Origin: an uncultured Prochlorococcus sp.
GTDB lineage: Bacteria; Cyanobacteriota; Cyanobacteriia; PCC-6307; Cyanobiaceae
Direction of reading: 5' to 3'
DNA: 64,000 nt
NCBI GenBank assembly: GCA_902583265.1
Contig: CACHVD010000002.1
Span: forward strand, 62,001 to 126,000
Shown: positions 30,201-39,549 of the stretch, piece after piece
Numbering within the stretch: position 1 is the stretch's first letter
Layout of the letters: each line of letters starts with the position of its first letter
Program-made: the position numbers and the translations under genes
Notes under the pieces: generated by a model
The model's input: the letters and a program-made list of their open reading frames with translations, nothing else
Databases searched by the model: none
What the model was told of the DNA's origin: nothing

Positions 30201-30755
30201 ATATCTCCCATAAGCATTTCGCAGTTAGAAGAAACAAAAGATAGGACCAAAGTCTCTATAGTTGGAATGATCCCTGATTTGAAGCAAATCACAACGAGAA
30301 AAGGAGATAGGATGGCTATAATTCAGCTTGAAGATCTTTCTGGTAGTTGTGAAGCAATAGTTTTTCCAAAAACCTATGTCAGATTATCAGAATTTCTTTT
30401 AACTGATACTAGATTATTGCTATGGGGAACAATAGATAAAAAAAGTGATAAGACTCAATTAATAATTGATGATTGTAGAGAAATAGATAACCTTAAATTG
30501 CTTATTATTAATCTTGAAAGTTCTCAAGCTTCAGATGTAAGAATACAAAATATTTTGAAAAACTGTTTAATTAAATTTAAACCAGATAAAGGTAAATGTG
30601 GAATCAAGATTCCAGTTTTAGCTGCGGTAAGAAATAAAAATAGAGTTACATACGTTAAATTTGGAGAACAATTTTGTATTGGTGATATAAAGGGAGCATG
30701 CAGATTATTAGAAGAAAAATCATTCCAAGTTAATTTGAAATCTTTAGTTTCATAG
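27252..30755 (+). CDS. dnaE: DNA polymerase III alpha subunit
   Basis: PHP domain VPLHNHSDYSLLDGA; PDIDTDFC; 1167 aa; no intein. Confidence 0.97.
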   Translation: MNMAFVPLHNHSDYSLLDGASQISKIVDRACDLGMESIALTDHGVMYGVLDLVKKCKEKGIKPIIGNEMYVINGSIDDPQLKKEKRYHLVVLAKNYTGYKNLVKLTTISHLNGMRGRGIFSRPCIDKSLLSKYSDGLIVSTACLGGEIPQAILKGRLDVAEDIALWYKKLFADDFYLEIQDHGSIEDRIVNVELIKIGKKHQIKVIATNDAHYLSSMDVEAHDALLCVLTGKLISDDKRLRYTGTEYIKSENEMLELFKDHIDDQSIIEAVNNTVEISQKVEVFDLFGNYRMPKFPLDKDTDSFSFLTQLSNKGLLKRLKKNDLTEVDEKYKKRLTSELKIIKDMGFPDYFLVVWDYIKFARDNSIPVGPGRGSAAGSLVAYALQITNIDPVEHGLLFERFLNPARKSMPDIDTDFCIDRRNEVIDYVTNRYGEDKVAQIITFNKMTSKAVLKDVARVLDIPYGEADKLAKLIPVVRGKPYKLNEMIDKNSPSQEFRERYINDNRVKKWVDLALRIEGTNKTYGVHAAGVVIASDPLDELVPLQRNNEGQIITQYSMDDIESLGLLKMDFLGLKNLTMIEKTVSLINQSTGKKINIDELPQNDGKTFELIGKGDLEGIFQLESSGMKQVVKDFKPNSLEDISSILALYRPGPLDAGLIPKFINRKNGNEKVDFPHPFIESILTETYGIMVYQEQIMKIAQDLAGYSLGDADLLRRAMGKKKVSEMVKHRNIFVEGSMSKGVNEKLANDLFDQMVLFAEYCFNKSHSTAYGAVTYQTAFLKAHFPVAYMAALLSVNSGSSDKMQRYISNCYSMGIEVISPSINFSGVDFTIKSNQILFGLSAIKNLGDSAIRNIIENRNSFGIFKSLSDLCDRLPPNVLNKRSLESLIHCGALDEFSNDNNRAQLLSDLEHVIEWASSRNRDRLSGQGNLFDSKEEFSNVAFSDSQLAKVDDYSLIEKLKLEKQLLGFYLSDHPLKHLTKPAKLISPISISQLEETKDRTKVSIVGMIPDLKQITTRKGDRMAIIQLEDLSGSCEAIVFPKTYVRLSEFLLTDTRLLLWGTIDKKSDKTQLIIDDCREIDNLKLLIINLESSQASDVRIQNILKNCLIKFKPDKGKCGIKIPVLAAVRNKNRVTYVKFGEQFCIGDIKGACRLLEEKSFQVNLKSLVS

Positions 30756-30756
30756 A

Positions 30757-31206
30757 TTAACCATTCTCTTCAAAATTTTGAGTTGCAGGTCTAAATGCTG
30801 CTTTTGCTCGTTGTATATTCATTGGAATATTTTCAATACCGAAAAAAGATCCAGGTTCCTTATCCCAACTAGCTGATAATATTCCAAAACTTAATCCTGC
30901 GAGACCTAATAAGAAAAACAACGCTGAAATCGCAATTGTTGAGGATGGAGGAATCTCTGCAATATTTCTTGTAACAATTATGTAACTAACAACAAAAACA
31001 GACATACCTAATATTGTAGGTATTCCTGCTGTAAAAAATATTCTTCTTGCCATTCTATCAGCAACATATTTGGGAATCCCACTTGATGATTTCCTTGAAT
31101 TAATTACTTCATTAGATTTTTTTTCTAGATGATTAAACGCAGTTATCTCAGGATTATTTTTTTTCTTTTTATTTTGCGTCTTTTTTTTTGATTGCTTTTT
31201 TTTCAT
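30757..31206 (-). CDS. PAM68-like membrane protein (DUF3464)
   Basis: Basic N-terminus, IPKYVADRMARRIFFTAGIPT, two TMs, GSFFGIENI. Confidence 0.8.
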   Translation of the reverse strand: MKKKQSKKKTQNKKKKNNPEITAFNHLEKKSNEVINSRKSSSGIPKYVADRMARRIFFTAGIPTILGMSVFVVSYIIVTRNIAEIPPSSTIAISALFFLLGLAGLSFGILSASWDKEPGSFFGIENIPMNIQRAKAAFRPATQNFEENG

Positions 31207-31215
31207 TAATTGAAA

Positions 31216-31485
31216 TCATCCTCTGATTCCTATTTTCTTAACTAGTTCTTGATATTTCTGAACGTTTTTATCTTTTATGTAAGATAGTAATCTTTTTCTT
31301 TTACCAATCATTTTTAATAATCCTTGCCTTGAAGCGAAATCATGAATGTTTCCTTGAAGGTGGTCACTTAATTTTGATATTTTTTTAGAAAGCATTGCAA
31401 CTTGAACTTCTACTGATCCTGTATCAGTTGGATGTACTTGATGAGTTTGAATCAGCTCCTGTTTTTCAGCTGTATCTAATGACAT
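31216..31485 (-). CDS. rpsO: 30S ribosomal protein S15
   Basis: [26 protein letters not shown]...[19 protein letters not shown]. Confidence 0.98.
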   Translation of the reverse strand: MSLDTAEKQELIQTHQVHPTDTGSVEVQVAMLSKKISKLSDHLQGNIHDFASRQGLLKMIGKRKRLLSYIKDKNVQKYQELVKKIGIRG

Positions 31486-31517
31486 AAATTTATACTCTTT
31501 GTCTTTATGATACTACG

Positions 31518-32195
31518 TCATCTAGCTAAATTACTACTATCTTTGTCTAAATAGTTCATAGCTAATTTCAATAAATTTTCAAATGATAAATTATTTTCTT
31601 TTTCAGAAAGGAGATCAGCCTCTTTAATAAGAATTGGCAAAATAGTATTTATTTCTTTATTTTTGTAATTTAATGATTGAAGGGATAACTGAAGGTCCTC
31701 CATTATTTTATTAATTTCAGGATCCTTAATCTTAAAATTATCGTTGACTTTTTCTTCTTCAAATTGTAGTTGACTTTTAAATTTACTTTTTAATTCTAAA
31801 ATTAATCTATCACTCATTTTTTGTCCTATACCAGGTACAGAACAAATTAATTTTTTGTTTTGTGTTTTTATTGCACTGATAACTTCACTAATGGAAAATT
31901 TATTTAATATTCCCATACCAATTTGAGATCCAACACCTCTAATACTTAAAATTTCAATAAAGAAATTCTTTTGATCCTTTGATGTAAAGCCAAATAATAA
32001 ATCTGAATCTTCTTTCTTAATATGTTTTATCCAAAGAGTTATGTATTTATTAGATTTTTGATTTGTTTTTAATTTGAGAAAAAGGGATTCTAGTATTTGT
32101 ATTTCGTATCCTAGTCCTTGACAATTTATTAAAACAAAGAATTTTTGATTAGTTTGCCATAATTCAACAAACTCTCCATTTATCCAACTGATCAA
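31518..32195 (-). CDS. ruvA: Holliday junction DNA helicase subunit RuvA
   Basis: MISWINGEFVELW...; IRGVGSQIGMGIL and VPGIGQKMSDRLILELK HhH motifs. Confidence 0.94.
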   Translation of the reverse strand: MISWINGEFVELWQTNQKFFVLINCQGLGYEIQILESLFLKLKTNQKSNKYITLWIKHIKKEDSDLLFGFTSKDQKNFFIEILSIRGVGSQIGMGILNKFSISEVISAIKTQNKKLICSVPGIGQKMSDRLILELKSKFKSQLQFEEEKVNDNFKIKDPEINKIMEDLQLSLQSLNYKNKEINTILPILIKEADLLSEKENNLSFENLLKLAMNYLDKDSSNLAR

Positions 32196-32552
32196 TTAAC
32201 CACCATCCACTTGACATCCTATTAGTGCTCCTGCAGTACCGGCAGCAGGTACTGCCCAAAATCTATCTTTACCCCTAGAGGAGGACAGAGCTAAACCAGC
32301 ACCAAGAATACCTCCAATAACAGAGCCTTCACTACAGTCATTATCGTCTATTTTTTCAACTTTACTTTGACCTCCACAAGGTACTACAACGTCAACTTCA
32401 TAACTTTTTACGTAGCCTGGGCTTGATTTCGTTCCAGGAATGTACTCCTCTCTATATTCAGTTCTTGTACAAGTTACTGACTTTGGAGTTGTTGCATTAA
32501 CTTGAATAATAGGAGAAAAACAAAATAATAAAGTTAAGTAGAAAAATTTCAC
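32196..32552 (-). CDS. secreted glycine-zipper-type hypothetical protein, 118 aa
   Basis: Signal peptide; GSVIGGILGAGLAL...AVPAAGTAGALIGC. Confidence 0.65.
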   Translation of the reverse strand: MKFFYLTLLFCFSPIIQVNATTPKSVTCTRTEYREEYIPGTKSSPGYVKSYEVDVVVPCGGQSKVEKIDDNDCSEGSVIGGILGAGLALSSSRGKDRFWAVPAAGTAGALIGCQVDGG

Positions 32553-32576
32553 CGTTTTTTTTTTATTAATACCATT

Positions 32577-33467
32577 CTATGACCTTTTCATTATTTTGGT
32601 AGAAGATATAATGGTTCCTAATAAAACTAATAAGGCGCCTAATAAAAAATTTATGTTTATTATTTCACTAAAAAACAAAATCCCCCAAATTGAACCGAAC
32701 AAAACTTGTAAATAGTTAATTGTTGAAGCTTCAGTAGCAGGTAAATTTTTTAATCCTACAGTTAAGAAAGTCTGACCTAATTGAGTAAATAAACCAATGC
32801 CAATTATCCAAAGTAATTCATTCCAATTTGGGGTAACCCAGTTTATTAATACAATTGGCAATAAAGTTATAAAAGAAACGAGTGGAAAATATTCAATAAT
32901 TACATAAACATCTTCAGTAAATGAAAGTTTCTTAACTGTAACGTAAGCTAATGCAGTGCAGATTGCTCCAAGAAATGCTATCGAAACCGAAACATTTTCA
33001 ATTTCAACGTTTATGTTTGATAATTGACTTGGATTTAATATTACTAATATTCCAATCCAACCGATAATTAAAGCAAAGATTATATTCCGAGTTATTTTTT
33101 CGTTTATAAATATGCCAGCAAAAATAGATATAAAAATAGGATATGTGTACTGAATGACAGTAGATATACTAAGAGGCATATTCCTTATAGCATAAAAAAT
33201 ACAAACTAAAGCTAAAGTTCCTAAAACACCTCTTAAGACAAGTAATGGTCTATTTTTGCCCCAAGGATTAATTTTTTTTAGATTAATAATGAATAATGTA
33301 ATCATTAAACTTAAAAATGATCTGAATAAAACTAATTCATAAATAGGTATCCTTTTATCAATATTTTTTACACACAATGTCATCAAACTAAAGAAGAATG
33401 AGGCAAATACCAAATTAAATTTATTCAATGAATAAAACTTTTTTTCTAATTCTGCGATATTTATCAT
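32577..33467 (-). CDS. EamA/DMT family transporter
   Basis: Multi-TM protein with duplicated EamA-like halves. Confidence 0.88.
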   Translation of the reverse strand: MINIAELEKKFYSLNKFNLVFASFFFSLMTLCVKNIDKRIPIYELVLFRSFLSLMITLFIINLKKINPWGKNRPLLVLRGVLGTLALVCIFYAIRNMPLSISTVIQYTYPIFISIFAGIFINEKITRNIIFALIIGWIGILVILNPSQLSNINVEIENVSVSIAFLGAICTALAYVTVKKLSFTEDVYVIIEYFPLVSFITLLPIVLINWVTPNWNELLWIIGIGLFTQLGQTFLTVGLKNLPATEASTINYLQVLFGSIWGILFFSEIININFLLGALLVLLGTIISSTKIMKRS

Positions 33468-33560
33468 TTTAAAAATAGTTTTATTGTGAAATTAAGTAGA
33501 TTCTTATTTGATTTTGACCTATAACAAATAAATCATTAATTATTTTTTGATAAAATCTCT

Positions 33561-35594
33561 ATGGTTCAACCTATTCATCCAAGAACTATTCAAGAGGTTA
33601 AGGATAAGGCAGATATTGTTGACGTTATATCTGAACATATTGTTCTTAAAAAGAAAGGCAAGGAATTTGTTGGGATATGTCCTTTTCATGATGATACTAA
33701 GCCATCAATGACAGTATCACCAAGTAAACAATTTTATTATTGCTTTTCTTGTGGTGCTGGTGGTAACTCTATTAAATTCTTAATGGAATTTACTCGAGCA
33801 AATTTTTCTGATGTTGTACTTTCTCTTGCTAAGAAAAATAATATTAATGTTGAAAATTTTGCGGGTCCTCAAGTAGAAGCTTATAAAAAACAATTATCTA
33901 GAAAGGAAGAGCTTTATAAAATATTAAGAATAACTAAAAATTGGTTTAAGTCTCAATTGAATAATTCTCTAGGCGTTGAAGCTATTAAATATTTAACATC
34001 CAAGAGAAAAATGAGTAATAAAACTATTGATGACTTTGAATTGGGTTTTGCCCCAAATTCATGGAATGATTTATTTAACTATCTATCTAAGGTAGAAAAA
34101 TTTCCTATTAATCTAATATTGGCTTCAGGTCTTGCAATTTCTAAAGATGATTCTGACAAGATTTATGATCGTTTTCGAAATAGATTAATCGTTCCAATAC
34201 ATGATATGCAAGGCCGAGTAGTTGCCTTTGGTGGAAGATCTCTTGATGGACAGGAACCGAAATATCTCAATTCTCCTGAATCTGAAATATTTGAAAAAGG
34301 GAAAATGTTGTTTGCATTCGAAAAAGCATCTAGCAATATAAGAAAAAGAGATAAAGCTATTATTGTTGAAGGATACTTTGATGTAATTTCTCTTCACTCA
34401 AAAGGTATTACTAATTCTGTAGCTTCCCTCGGTACTGCATTAAATAAGTATCAAATTTCTCAACTATGTAGATGTACAGATAATAAAAATATCATCTTGA
34501 ATTTTGATTCTGATAATGCAGGAATATTAGCTACAAAAAGAGTAATAAAAGAAGTCGAAAGCTTATCTCTCCATGATCAAATTAATCTTAAGATACTACA
34601 ACTTAATGATTTTAAAGATCCTGACGATTTTTTGAATAGTCATACTCGAGAAGATTATTTTAACTTAATTGATAATTCATCCTTTTGGATTGATTGGGAG
34701 ATTGATCAGATTTTTAAAGATAAAGATTTAACTAAGTCTGAAGACTTCCAGACTGTTATTTCTTTATTAGTACAATTGTTGAGTAAATTACCTCAATCAT
34801 CCACAAGAACACATTATTTACAAAAAGTTTCCGAACGATTGAGTAAGGGACAAGCTAGGTTAGCGATACAGTTTGAACAAGATTTACGAAATCAAGTTAA
34901 GGGATTTCGTTGGCACGGTAGATCAAAAAAATTTGAACAACCAAATGAAATTTCTCGGCGTGAGAAAAATGAATCTGAAATAATTTTTTATTATTTGCAT
35001 TGTCCTGATCTTCGGCTTTTTATTCGCGATGAATTTATTAAAAGAGAAATTAATGGTTTTAATACTAAATATATTCAAAACTTATGGGAAGCTATCTCAA
35101 AAATTGAACAAAATAATTTGGGTTTAAATAATTTAAAAGAATTAAAAAAAACAAATATTCAGACTCTTCAAAAAGATTTTTCTTCCATTAACTTAATTTC
35201 ACTACTACCTGACTACTTAGCTCTTAATGATCCTGATGCATCAAATAAAATTAATAATTTTGTTAACCCAAATGAGTTGTTTTTAACATTGCTGAGAAAT
35301 CCTAAAGATAATTTACTTGGAACTTTATCACTTATTGAGAAATATAATTCTTTAAAAAGATGTAGACACTTGATCGAATCTTGGGGATCTCAAAGATTAA
35401 AAACGTTAGAAAATTGTATATCTATCTTGATTGATAACCCCTCTTCAGGTCTATTAGATACTAATAAAGAGATAGATGATCTTTTTAAGGATTTAAACTC
35501 AGATGCTATTAAATTTCAGGAATTATATTACTTAGAAAGACAACATATAAATTTTTTAGATAAACAACGTTGTGGCAATTTTATTGCTAGTTAG
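33561..35594 (+). CDS. dnaG: DNA primase
   Basis: Zinc finger CPFHDDTKPSMTVSPSKQFYYCFSCGAGGN; TOPRIM IIVEGYFDVISLHSKG. Confidence 0.97.
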   Translation: MVQPIHPRTIQEVKDKADIVDVISEHIVLKKKGKEFVGICPFHDDTKPSMTVSPSKQFYYCFSCGAGGNSIKFLMEFTRANFSDVVLSLAKKNNINVENFAGPQVEAYKKQLSRKEELYKILRITKNWFKSQLNNSLGVEAIKYLTSKRKMSNKTIDDFELGFAPNSWNDLFNYLSKVEKFPINLILASGLAISKDDSDKIYDRFRNRLIVPIHDMQGRVVAFGGRSLDGQEPKYLNSPESEIFEKGKMLFAFEKASSNIRKRDKAIIVEGYFDVISLHSKGITNSVASLGTALNKYQISQLCRCTDNKNIILNFDSDNAGILATKRVIKEVESLSLHDQINLKILQLNDFKDPDDFLNSHTREDYFNLIDNSSFWIDWEIDQIFKDKDLTKSEDFQTVISLLVQLLSKLPQSSTRTHYLQKVSERLSKGQARLAIQFEQDLRNQVKGFRWHGRSKKFEQPNEISRREKNESEIIFYYLHCPDLRLFIRDEFIKREINGFNTKYIQNLWEAISKIEQNNLGLNNLKELKKTNIQTLQKDFSSINLISLLPDYLALNDPDASNKINNFVNPNELFLTLLRNPKDNLLGTLSLIEKYNSLKRCRHLIESWGSQRLKTLENCISILIDNPSSGLLDTNKEIDDLFKDLNSDAIKFQELYYLERQHINFLDKQRCGNFIAS

Positions 35595-35610
35595 CATGTT
35601 TTATTTGAAT

Positions 35611-36078
35611 TTATAGACAGTATTTTTTAATAAAGTTTTTTACTTTTTTTGGTTTATCTTCAAGTACATAAGCTTCTACTTCTTTTGCATAATTTCCAGA
35701 AAAATTGGAAGTAGAGAATTCTAATGATCTTCTCTTATTTTGATGTAACTTACCTTCTAAATTTTTTATATCCCCTACTGTCTTATTGTTATTACATTTT
35801 TGTATGGCATGAGTAGCTTCATGTCTTAATGCTTTTCTTATTGCCAATTCTGTTTTGTAGTTATCTTTGTTTGGTTTCTGCTTTTTACTTCTATAATTTG
35901 TTTTCTTTTTTGCATTTTCAGTGCATATTATTATTTTCCTTTCTACAAAATTATGTAGCCCTTTTATTTCTTTATTTAAGAGACACTCAATTGTATTTTC
36001 TTCAACTATGTAGTTTGCTTTTATTAATAAGTCAAGAATCTCTTTATCTAATTTGCTTAAAAATATAATAAATTCCAT
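35611..36078 (-). CDS. putative HExxH (zincin-like) protein, 155 aa
   Basis: ALRHEATHAIQKC at residues 83-95 with downstream EVEAYVLED as possible third ligand; 9 nt downstream of umuC. Confidence 0.65.
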   Translation of the reverse strand: MEFIIFLSKLDKEILDLLIKANYIVEENTIECLLNKEIKGLHNFVERKIIICTENAKKKTNYRSKKQKPNKDNYKTELAIRKALRHEATHAIQKCNNNKTVGDIKNLEGKLHQNKRRSLEFSTSNFSGNYAKEVEAYVLEDKPKKVKNFIKKYCL

Positions 36079-36087
36079 TTGATTTTT

Positions 36088-37374
36088 TTAGTTTACTATA
36101 GTTGGAATCTGGTCTATATCAGTTGTAGATGAGCGACTTAAAAAATTCTTATTCATCTTCCAACTTTTTGGTGTTTTTGCAATAGCCCATGTAATTGCAT
36201 TGTTATTAAATCTTTTATTTAATAAATCAATAGTTCTCATTAGATTTGCTGATTTTTTTAGGTCTTTCTGAGATTTGTAATTGATAACTGATTGCTGTAA
36301 ATATTCGCTATTAGTTAAATCCTGCATTAAAACACCAGCTTTTGAAAATTTATATTCGGGATTATAAATTTCTTTAGATAATTCAACTACTATTTTTAAA
36401 ATGATGTTTGTGTCGTCTGTTGCATTTGTAAGTTTTTTATGAGCACTTCTTTGATAATTTTGACCTGAATATTTACTGGTTCTAGCAAATACTCTAATAT
36501 CAGATGATTGCAAATTCTGACTTCTCATTTTTTCAGATGCTTTTATTGCGTGAGTCGCTAGTGCTTGAGTTAAGTCTTCTAATTTTGTGACAGGAGTACC
36601 AAAACTCTTGCTTACCTGGATTTCTTTTTTTGATTTCTTATTTTTTTCTATAGGCAGACATTTATAACCTTTCAGTTCTAATTGCAATCTTTTTCCTACT
36701 ATGCCTAGTTTCTTAATGATTTCATTTTCTTCCATATCTCTCAATTCTCTCGCATTTTTAATACCTTTACTTTTCAACCAATTCGAGGTTTGTTTTCCGA
36801 CTCCCCATATCTTATCTACACTAATTCTTTTTAAATAATTATTCTCATTTATGGTTCTAGCTAAATCAAATATTCCAGCTGAATAATCAATATTTTTAGC
36901 TAATTTATTAGCAATTTTTGCTCTTACTTTATTTTCTCCTATTCCTACTGTTATGGTAATCCCTAGACTCTGATATATTAATGATCTTATGTTTCTTGCC
37001 CAAGGATATAGATTTTTATCATTAGGTCTAGAAATCGAGACAAATGCTTCGTCAATAGAATAAATTTCTATTTGTTCACAGTAGTTTTTTAGCAAATTCA
37101 TTAGCCTTCGGCTCATATCTCCGTAAAGCGAGTAGTTTGAGCTTAAGACTGCTACATCTAATTTATTTAATTTTTCTTTGATCTTAAAATAAGGAGTTCC
37201 CATTTTAATTTTTAAAGCTCGCGCTTCAGGACTTCTTGCGATGATACATCCGTCATTATTAGATAAAATTACTACTGGTTTATTTCTTAAATGAGGATTA
37301 ATAGTTTGTTCGCATGACGCGTAAAAATTATTAGCATCTATAAGAGCTATTGCGCAAATACTTGAAATTTTCAT
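36088..37374 (-). CDS. umuC: DNA polymerase V subunit UmuC (Y-family)
   Basis: ALIDANNFYASCEQ and SIDEAFVSI; Y-family catalytic motifs. Confidence 0.95.
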   Translation of the reverse strand: MKISSICAIALIDANNFYASCEQTINPHLRNKPVVILSNNDGCIIARSPEARALKIKMGTPYFKIKEKLNKLDVAVLSSNYSLYGDMSRRLMNLLKNYCEQIEIYSIDEAFVSISRPNDKNLYPWARNIRSLIYQSLGITITVGIGENKVRAKIANKLAKNIDYSAGIFDLARTINENNYLKRISVDKIWGVGKQTSNWLKSKGIKNARELRDMEENEIIKKLGIVGKRLQLELKGYKCLPIEKNKKSKKEIQVSKSFGTPVTKLEDLTQALATHAIKASEKMRSQNLQSSDIRVFARTSKYSGQNYQRSAHKKLTNATDDTNIILKIVVELSKEIYNPEYKFSKAGVLMQDLTNSEYLQQSVINYKSQKDLKKSANLMRTIDLLNKRFNNNAITWAIAKTPKSWKMNKNFLSRSSTTDIDQIPTIVN

Positions 37375-37787
37375 AAATAGCTATGTATTGAATAAATGAC
37401 AACCCCCCATATCTGTACATCAATATGGTTTTTAAATCTAAAATCAGGATAATTATGATTTTCTGCTTTTAAATATAATTCATTATTTTTTATACATAAT
37501 CTTTTTATTGTAAATTCTCCGTCTATCATTGCAATGATAATATCCCCTGGCTTGGCTGTTAAACTCTTGTCTACTATTATCAAATCTTTATCTTTAATTC
37601 CTGCATTTATCATTGAGTCGCCTTTAATTCTAAGAAAAAAAGTGCTAAACGGATTAGATATTAAATGTTCATTTAAATCAATATTTTCTTCTGTATAGTC
37701 ATCTGCAGGAGAAGGAAATCCTGCTGATACTGAATCAGTTAATAAGGGGATTTTGAACTTTTTAGTAGTTGAATCTAAGGAATCCAA
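37371..37787 (-). CDS. umuD: UmuD (LexA-like self-cleaving peptidase)
   Basis: SAGFPSPADDYTEENIDLNEHL, KGDSMINAGI (Ser), GEFTIKRL (Lys); TTG start. Confidence 0.95.
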   Translation of the reverse strand: MDSLDSTTKKFKIPLLTDSVSAGFPSPADDYTEENIDLNEHLISNPFSTFFLRIKGDSMINAGIKDKDLIIVDKSLTAKPGDIIIAMIDGEFTIKRLCIKNNELYLKAENHNYPDFRFKNHIDVQIWGVVIYSIHSYL

Positions 37788-37801
37788 GACTTAAATATAA
37801 T

Positions 37802-37815
37802 AGTATATATGTACT
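37802..37815 (-). promoter_or_regulatory. Putative LexA/SOS box upstream of umuD (AGTACATATATACT)
   Basis: Near-palindromic, close to the cyanobacterial LexA consensus RGTACNNNDGTWCB; about 14 bp upstream of umuD start. Confidence 0.65.
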
Positions 37816-37886
37816 ATATAATAAAAAATCAAAAAATAGTTAGTTGTTAAAGTTTTATAGATTAATTTTAGATTGAATCTGATTTT

Positions 37887-38303
37887 TTAAGAACGATGGT
37901 AAGGGGAGTTATTAGATATAGAAATAGCTCTATAGATTTGCTCGATTAGTATTAATCTAGCTAATTCATGAGGAAAAGTTAAAGGAGACAAACTTAGGAT
38001 AAGATCTGAATTATTTTTTATATTTGAACTAATTCCATCGGTATCACCGATTAAAAAATTAATTTTTTTATTTTTAAAATTTAAGAGTAAAGAGCATAGT
38101 TCAACTGAATTAAAGTGCTTCCCTTCTTCACTTAGGCAGATAATAATATTGTTATCGGATCTAAGATTATTTAAATTAAAAGTCTTTAACTCATTAATAA
38201 TAAGTTCAGGCATTCTTTTTTTGTATTGATTAATTCCATCTCTAATCCAAAGTTTCTTTATTTTGCCTATAGCATAAATTGTTAATCTATTACTCTGAAG
38301 CAT
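37887..38303 (-). CDS. rlmH: 23S rRNA pseudouridine1915 N3-methyltransferase RlmH
   Basis: [59 protein letters not shown]. Confidence 0.93.
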   Translation of the reverse strand: MLQSNRLTIYAIGKIKKLWIRDGINQYKKRMPELIINELKTFNLNNLRSDNNIIICLSEEGKHFNSVELCSLLLNFKNKKINFLIGDTDGISSNIKNNSDLILSLSPLTFPHELARLILIEQIYRAISISNNSPYHRS

Positions 38304-38322
38304 AAGTAAATATGAAAACTAA

Positions 38323-38655
38323 TTATTCATCAAGAAGATAATTAAATTCATCATATAGTTCCTCTTCGGTTGTCAATTTCTTGGAAAAATTATCTTTTTT
38401 AGAATTCATATTAATTTGATTAACCTCACTTTTTCTTAGTGAATTATTAACGTTAGAAGTCTCTTCTAAAGATTCTGAATTATCAATTAACGAATAAAAA
38501 ATTTTATTGGGATCCTTTGAATTAAGTGGATTGGTGATTAAATTATCGTTATTAGTTAAATTTGTGTAATTATTTATATTTTTACTATCATTATTTAAAT
38601 TTTTCTTTTTTTTAAATTTATTGAGTTTATCTAAATTTTTTTTTGATAAGCTCAT
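38323..38655 (-). CDS. low-complexity Asn/Lys/Ser-rich hypothetical protein
   Basis: ORF of 110 aa between rlmH and rsmA; C-terminus TTEEELYDEFNYLLDE looks constrained. Confidence 0.5.
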   Translation of the reverse strand: MSLSKKNLDKLNKFKKKKNLNNDSKNINNYTNLTNNDNLITNPLNSKDPNKIFYSLIDNSESLEETSNVNNSLRKSEVNQINMNSKKDNFSKKLTTEEELYDEFNYLLDE

Positions 38656-38711
38656 GATATAAAGTATTAAATAAATTCATATTTAATTTAAACATATTAT
38701 TTATCTTTTAG

Positions 38712-39545
38712 ATGAATTCTAAAAACTATCGTCAAAAAAAAAGATTTGGACAACACTGGTTGGTAAATAAAAAAATATTAGAAAAAATTAAGGAAATTGC
38801 TGTTCTTAATGAAAATGATTTTATTTTAGAAATTGGTCCTGGAAAAGGAGCTTTAACATATAAGTTATTAGATTCGGAAATTAAAAAATTACATGCAATT
38901 GAATTAGATAAAGATTTAATAAATCTATTAAATGATAAATTCAATAATAATGATAAGTTTTCACTGCAGCAGGGAGATATTCTTTCTGTAAATTTAGATT
39001 CGATCAATAAGAAGATTACAAAAGTGATTGCAAATATTCCTTACAATATAACCGGCCCAATTTTGGATATTTTTATAGGTCGATTGGGCATTATAAGAAA
39101 TTATAATTACGAAAAAATAATATTTTTAATGCAGAAAGACGTTGTAGATAGGATTTTGTCAAAAGAAGGTAGTCCCAATGCTGGTGCGCTTAGTGTAAGA
39201 ATGCAACTCTTATCAAAAATAAAAAGAATATGTGATGTGCCCCCTTCATCATTTAGTCCGTCTCCAAAAGTTTATTCTTCTTTAGTAGTTTTCGAACCAA
39301 TTAAAAATGATTTAAGATTAGATATCAGTCTAGAAAAATATATAGATAAACTTCTTCGAATTTCATATAATTCACGAAGAAAAATGCTTAGAAATACTCT
39401 AAATTCAATACTTTCAAATGAAGAGATAAATGAATTATCTGAATCTTCAAAAGTTTGTTTTAATTTAAGACCACAAGATATTTCAATTGATCAATGGATT
39501 AAGCTTGCAGAAAATTGTATTAAAATTAAAAATAAAAAAATTTAA
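38712..39545 (+). CDS. rsmA: 16S rRNA dimethyladenosine transferase
   Basis: [41 protein letters not shown]. Confidence 0.96.
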   Translation: MNSKNYRQKKRFGQHWLVNKKILEKIKEIAVLNENDFILEIGPGKGALTYKLLDSEIKKLHAIELDKDLINLLNDKFNNNDKFSLQQGDILSVNLDSINKKITKVIANIPYNITGPILDIFIGRLGIIRNYNYEKIIFLMQKDVVDRILSKEGSPNAGALSVRMQLLSKIKRICDVPPSSFSPSPKVYSSLVVFEPIKNDLRLDISLEKYIDKLLRISYNSRRKMLRNTLNSILSNEEINELSESSKVCFNLRPQDISIDQWIKLAENCIKIKNKKI

Positions 39546-39549
39546 CTAT

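Noticed and set aside
34185-34397. Antisense ORF in dnaG, and similar ones at 35829, 38732, 42471, 44774, 45308, 46704, 50230, 58333, 58583, 59469, 61092, 62115
   Set aside because: All lie opposite conserved genes and show no domain; typical AT-rich shadow ORFs
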